A stretch of DNA of 64,000 bases, from NCBI GenBank assembly GCA_032164245.1, contig JAVMKO010000022.1:10105845-10169844 (forward strand). The letters run 5' to 3'. Every line of letters starts with the position of its first letter. Position 1 is the first letter of the stretch. Of this stretch, positions 60,470 to 64,000 are shown in pieces. Source of the stretch: Sternotherus odoratus. Lineage: Eukaryota; Chordata; Testudines; Kinosternidae. Made by a program: the position numbers and the translations under genes. Under the pieces are notes generated by a model. It worked only from the letters and a program-made list of their open reading frames with translations. It had not been told where the DNA came from and ran no database searches.

Positions 60470-60690
60470 ACATATAGTTAGAGGTGGTCCTTGCTCCAAA
60501 GATTTCACAGCCTAAGCAGACAAGACAAGCAAAATACAGGCAGAAAGAGGTATTATCCCCATTTTACAGATGGGAAGGTCATACACAGATTAAATGACTG
60601 GCTCAGGGTCGCAGAACCAGAAACTGAACTTGATTCTCCTAAATCCCACTCCAAGGCCTTACCCACAAGATCTCTCTCCTTTCTGATTGG
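60470..60690 (-). repeat. MIR/CORE-like SINE with extended tail
   Basis: Inverted tail module (GTCCTTGCTCCAAAGATTTC), then ATTATCCCCATTTTACAGAT, GGCTCAGGGTCGCAGAACCA and CTTGATTCTCCTAAATCCCA. It lies head-on to the forward copy at 60345-60430. Confidence 0.8.
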
Positions 60691-61539
60691 AGAAGAACAA
60701 AAGCATAGGACTAGCCTGACCAATCACAACTAACCGATACAGAGAAAATGGTGAATACCCCAGAGGAAAATTTTTTTAATAAAAAGTGCACTGAATGATT
60801 TCAAGCCATGAAATACAGTAGTCAGTGGACATCCTGGTCTGTTTGGGAATATTCCTTGGCCAGCAAAAGAGATTAGCTCAATATGTGAAATTTTCCACTC
60901 CGGATTATTCTCCTAACTCTGCTATTTTATCATGGAACAGTATCCTTATCATTATGAGTCACTGAATCACAATTAGCATCCACAGTAGTCCCAGCAAAAT
61001 CAAAACACTCCCTTCCATTGACTTCAAAAGGGTTTTGGATGAGGAGGGACAAAGTGAATTCTTGGAAAAGTGTTTGCTGTGTCACTTTCTCTCGCTGTAG
61101 GGCTGTGGGGGATCAGGGGGAGGGGTGGGAGGACTGGTTGGCCAACAATGTTTGGAATCACAGCTGGGAACCCAAAAGTCAACAGGAAACAGTGTTTTCC
61201 TAAACACAGCTGAGGATAGCCAGCATTCCACATAACAAATCTTTGTGGGTATATGACACAGAAAGCGAGAACAGCGTCTTTGAGACGGAGCTCAAATGCT
61301 CAGGAAAATTCAGCATTTTCTAAATACAGAGGGAATGGAATATCACAAATGCCTAGCTTCATTCCCTAAGTGGTGTGTTCATTTCTGTGCCATGTTTTGC
61401 TTTGGAAAATGTCGCTGATCTAGGCTGAAAGTTGGGAAAAACATGTTAAATAATAGAGTGATGTCTTGCACTTCTCCTCAAAGCCCCCCGTGCGTGTTAA
61501 TCAGCGAATCATGATACAGCCCCCTGGCATGTGAAGAAG

Positions 61540-61800
61540 CTTTATTGTGCCCATTTTATAGGTAGGGAAACTGAGGCACAGAGCAGCGACTTGGCCAAGA
61601 TCGCAAAGGTATTTTGGATCAACACCTGACAAGAACTCCATTATTTTCCCAGCTGAGATCAGGGCCCCATTCTCCAAGGTGCTCTACAGACACATAATAA
61701 GAGACAATCCTTGCCTGGAAGATCTTTGGTCTCAACAGACCAGACACACAAAAAGAAGTTTATTGTTCCCATCTTACTTCAACTGGGTCCCTCCCGGGAA
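61540..61800 (-). repeat. SINE material, inverted, out-of-order modules
   Basis: TTATTGTGCCCATTTTATAG and GGAAACTGAGGCACAGAGCA are followed, not preceded, by the tail module CAGGGCCCCATTCTCCAAGG and GAGACAATCCTTGCCTGGAA. This suggests two adjacent copies. Confidence 0.7.
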
Positions 61801-62154
61801 AATCAATAAACAAATTACGAAGGCCATTTTTCTTCTTTTTTTTCTCCTGTAGCATTATGCTTCTGAAATGCCAAGTAAATATGGTTATTTTCCTTGGGCC
61901 AATTAGTTGATTTTCATCCATGCAGTCTAGTGGCCAACAGGGTCTAGTTCGGGATATAGAGTGGTGGTTAACACATGTTGCAGGTGAGGATTTATTTAGT
62001 TTTTCCCATGGGAGTGGCAGACCTGTCGCTTAAAGCAGAACGGGGATCTGGTTATTTATTATTAATACATTTCACATTAGTGATCATTTATTGATGAAGA
62101 GTTCCGAGTCCTTAGAAGTGAAACATCAGCTTATTATTCTTGTCAGTGCTGGTG

Positions 62155-62320
62155 TTTTCAAAGGAGTCTCATACTTTACAGAAGTGGAACTGAGTCTGAG
62201 ACATTAAGTGACTTGTTCAAGGTCACTCAGGGAGACTGTGGCAGAGCTGAGAGCCGACCCTACATCTCCTGAATCCCAACCCAGTGCCTTAACTCCAAGA
62301 TCATCCTTCCCTTATTGTCA
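62155..62320 (-). repeat. MIR/CORE-like SINE
   Basis: GTGGAACTGAGTCTGAGACA, AGTGACTTGTTCAAGGTCAC, CAGAGCTGAGAGCCGACCCT and CATCTCCTGAATCCCAACCC in inverted order. Confidence 0.8.
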
Positions 62321-62323
62321 CTG

Positions 62324-62800
62324 TGACGCTGGCAGACTAAATTCCAGCTCATGCCACAGTCCCCGGGTCTCAACTGAACACTGACAAATACCCAGCTGGA
62401 GTCAGTCTGGCTCACCTGTGTGTTAATATGGTTAAAATAGGTATTACAGTTATATGAATGTGTTTAGTGTTTAGACTTTACTGAATATTTGTAAGTTGCT
62501 GCCAGCGAGGGTGACCAGACAGCAAGTGTGAAAAATCGGGACGGGGGTGGGGGGGTAATAGGAGCCTATATAAGAAAAGGACCCAAAAATTGGGACTGTC
62601 CCTATAAAATCGGGACATCTGGTCCCTCTACTTCCAGCATAAATCTCACTTATAACATCTCTCTCTCATATTGCAAGGTAATAGTTGAGTGGTTGTATCG
62701 TGACTATAAATCACCACACAGAAGAAAGACGTTAATTAGCATGAAGGACTGATCTCCCACAAAAGATGCCATGCCCTGCCAGAAAGGAAGGATCTATCCA
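62324..62800 (+). repeat. Unclassified host repeat, copy B (possibly LTR), with MITE inside
   Basis: Begins TGTGACGCTGGCAGAC and carries the same blocks as copy A, including ACCCAGCTGGAGTCAGTCTG. Here the MITE lies at 62508-62627, between TTGTAAGTTGCTGCC and ATAAATCTCACTTATAA. These are contiguous in copy A (GGGGCTGCATTCATTAATCT). Confidence 0.65.
62508..62627. mobile_element. Short MITE with AGGGTGACCAGA ends, copy 2
   Basis: Begins AGGGTGACCAGACAGCAAGT and ends CGGGACATCTGGTCCCT, with inverted ends. It closely resembles copy 1 in the interior (AATAGGAGCCTATATAA and GGGACTGTCCCTATAAAATC). Confidence 0.8.
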
Positions 62801-62851
62801 CACCAGATGGACTATTGAGGGACACTGCAGGTTGTTGTTACCCTAGAACGG

Positions 62852-62943
62852 CAGTTTTCAACCTGTGGTCCATGGATTTTCAAAGGGGCCCGCACCTCCA
62901 GTTGAAACAGAGCCTGCAAATGAAAGAAGGTTGAAAACCACTG
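62852..62943. mobile_element. hAT-like non-autonomous element, short internal deletion form
   Basis: The left end CAGTTTTCAACCTGTGGTCC and the reverse complement of the right end, CAGTGGTTTTCAACC, are matching terminal inverted repeats. Only about 92 bases lie between the outer ends. No target duplication was visible. Confidence 0.65.
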
Positions 62944-64000
62944 ATCGCTCACGAAGGCACGCTCACCTGGGTGGCAAGACAGATCGGAGTACTCAAGGGG
63001 ACTCTCGGGGACTCCAGGGTAACACTGTTATAGTACCTGAGGAGTTTAGACTTGATAATTGGGTGGGGAACTCTAAGTACAGACCTCACTGCCAATTTGG
63101 GGCTTATGCCCTGGTTACTACTAGTCTCCCCTAAGCTTTCTACTCATGCTCTTGAATCACTGCGGGCCACGTTACAATTATCCTGAAATTCACCATTATG
63201 GATTCCTCCAGTACAAACTCGGTGCCTGCTGTCAGGGCAGCTCCCACCGGCACTCCAGCTGCCCGGCTCCTATCGCTGAACAAGGCAGCACCAAGGACTC
63301 TGAGAACGGCGTTTAACCCTCCCATCCTCCCCGCCCCACACTCCATTGTGCCCATGTGTATGTATCACTACGGCACCATCACGTGATCCATCCCCGGGCT
63401 GCTGAGATCAGTTTCCCTGAATAATCCTGGAGCCCGCTCAGCTGAGAAAACACTTGGAGAGATGAAGACCCAGCCTCCTTCAATGAACTGAGAACAGTAC
63501 ATTGGTAGAGGCGTGTGTACTACCCTGTACAGCCCATTAATTCCATTTGGGCTTTAGAGACACTCTCTCTCTCTCTGTCTAGCACAAGGCAGCCAATGCT
63601 GAGCACAAGGGGAATTTACGTGCCTGAGCCTGGAAGAATATAGCCGAGTTCTATAGGAAAGAGTTTCCTGGCTGCTATTTCTGCGCAATGTGACTTTTAT
63701 TACCAGCCGTAGAGAACCTAGGGAGCCAAACAGACCCAGAGCTTATCCCTCCGCCCGGCAGCATCTCTCTCATTCTTTTAGGGAAAGAAGAAAACTCGCA
63801 TGCTTAGTATTCCACCAGCCCCACCCTTTCCCTCACATAAAGCAGCAGTGCTGGGACCGGAATAGAGCTGCCTTTCATTAGCAGGGCGAAAAGTATGAAC
63901 AGCAATAAAAGGAGTCCTTTCTCCAGCAGCTCCCAGAAAGGAGAGAACGCTCCAAGGGCACTGGAAGTGCAGGTGTTCCCCGTGTCAAGTGCTGCATCGC

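Larger units (their letters stand above)
55700..64000. other. Upstream region to the window edge, no gene recognised
   Basis: A MITE-like fragment at 58590-58705, SINEs at 59320-59425, 60345-60430, 60470-60690, 61540-61800 and 62155-62320, host repeat copy B with a MITE at 62324-62800, and a small hAT-like element at 62852-62943. 55700-58580 and 62950-64000 show no recognisable feature. The 158-codon frame at 58733-59209 has no family signature. Confidence 0.6.

Noticed and set aside
27000..64000. Fibromodulin (FMOD) or another SLRP gene expected by synteny
   Set aside because: Searched both strands for the SLRP cysteine cluster and LRR runs and found none; the gene is probably beyond the window. 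The trace at 51312-51389 is too weak to call.

Overview
The window is vertebrate nuclear DNA, most probably from a turtle; a crocodilian is the main alternative. The evidence is an intron-bearing proteoglycan gene, many CR1 LINE 3' ends of the type common in turtles, MIR/CORE-like tRNA-derived SINEs, short foldback and MITE-like elements, and long (GT)n and (TA)n arrays. No bacterial, phage or viral gene organisation was seen.

The one well-supported gene is PRELP (prolargin), on the minus strand. Two coding exons are clear: exon 2 at 16500..15558 and exon 3 at 11764..11589. Joined by a phase-1 intron, they encode 372 residues. These comprise a signal peptide, a short Lys/Pro-rich N-terminal arm, the class II SLRP cysteine cluster (C-x3-C-x-C-x9-C), a run of leucine-rich repeats and the C-terminal disulfide ear. 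A non-coding exon 1 and promoter are inferred near 26726-26970, and a long 3'UTR probably runs towards 8.6 kb.

At the left edge the first coding exon of a second minus-strand gene begins: an acceptor, an ATG at 58 and a 19-residue hydrophobic leader. In vertebrates opticin (OPTC) lies directly downstream of PRELP in the same orientation, so this is most simply OPTC. A promoter-like block with a possible non-coding exon 1 lies at about 2125-2280. PRELP and opticin are both secreted small leucine-rich proteoglycans of extracellular matrix (cartilage and basement membrane; vitreous).

Layout: 1-2.2 kb, 5' end of OPTC; 2.2-8.6 kb, intergenic; 8.6-16.5 kb, PRELP 3'UTR, exon 3, intron 2 and exon 2; 16.5-26.7 kb, PRELP intron 1; 26.7-27.0 kb, PRELP promoter and exon 1 (inferred); 27-64 kb, no convincing gene, mostly repeats and low-complexity DNA. 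The fibromodulin gene expected further upstream by synteny was not found.

The most unusual structures are: a 61-bp perfect inverted repeat around a hammerhead-ribozyme-like core, flanked by a 13-bp direct repeat (22344-22556); two copies of one host repeat, each broken at a different place by the same small MITE (41.6 and 62.3 kb); a 35-bp minisatellite (50.7-51.0 kb); and a 117-bp duplication carrying four exact POU octamers (30.06-30.26 kb). No new multi-gene system was found.
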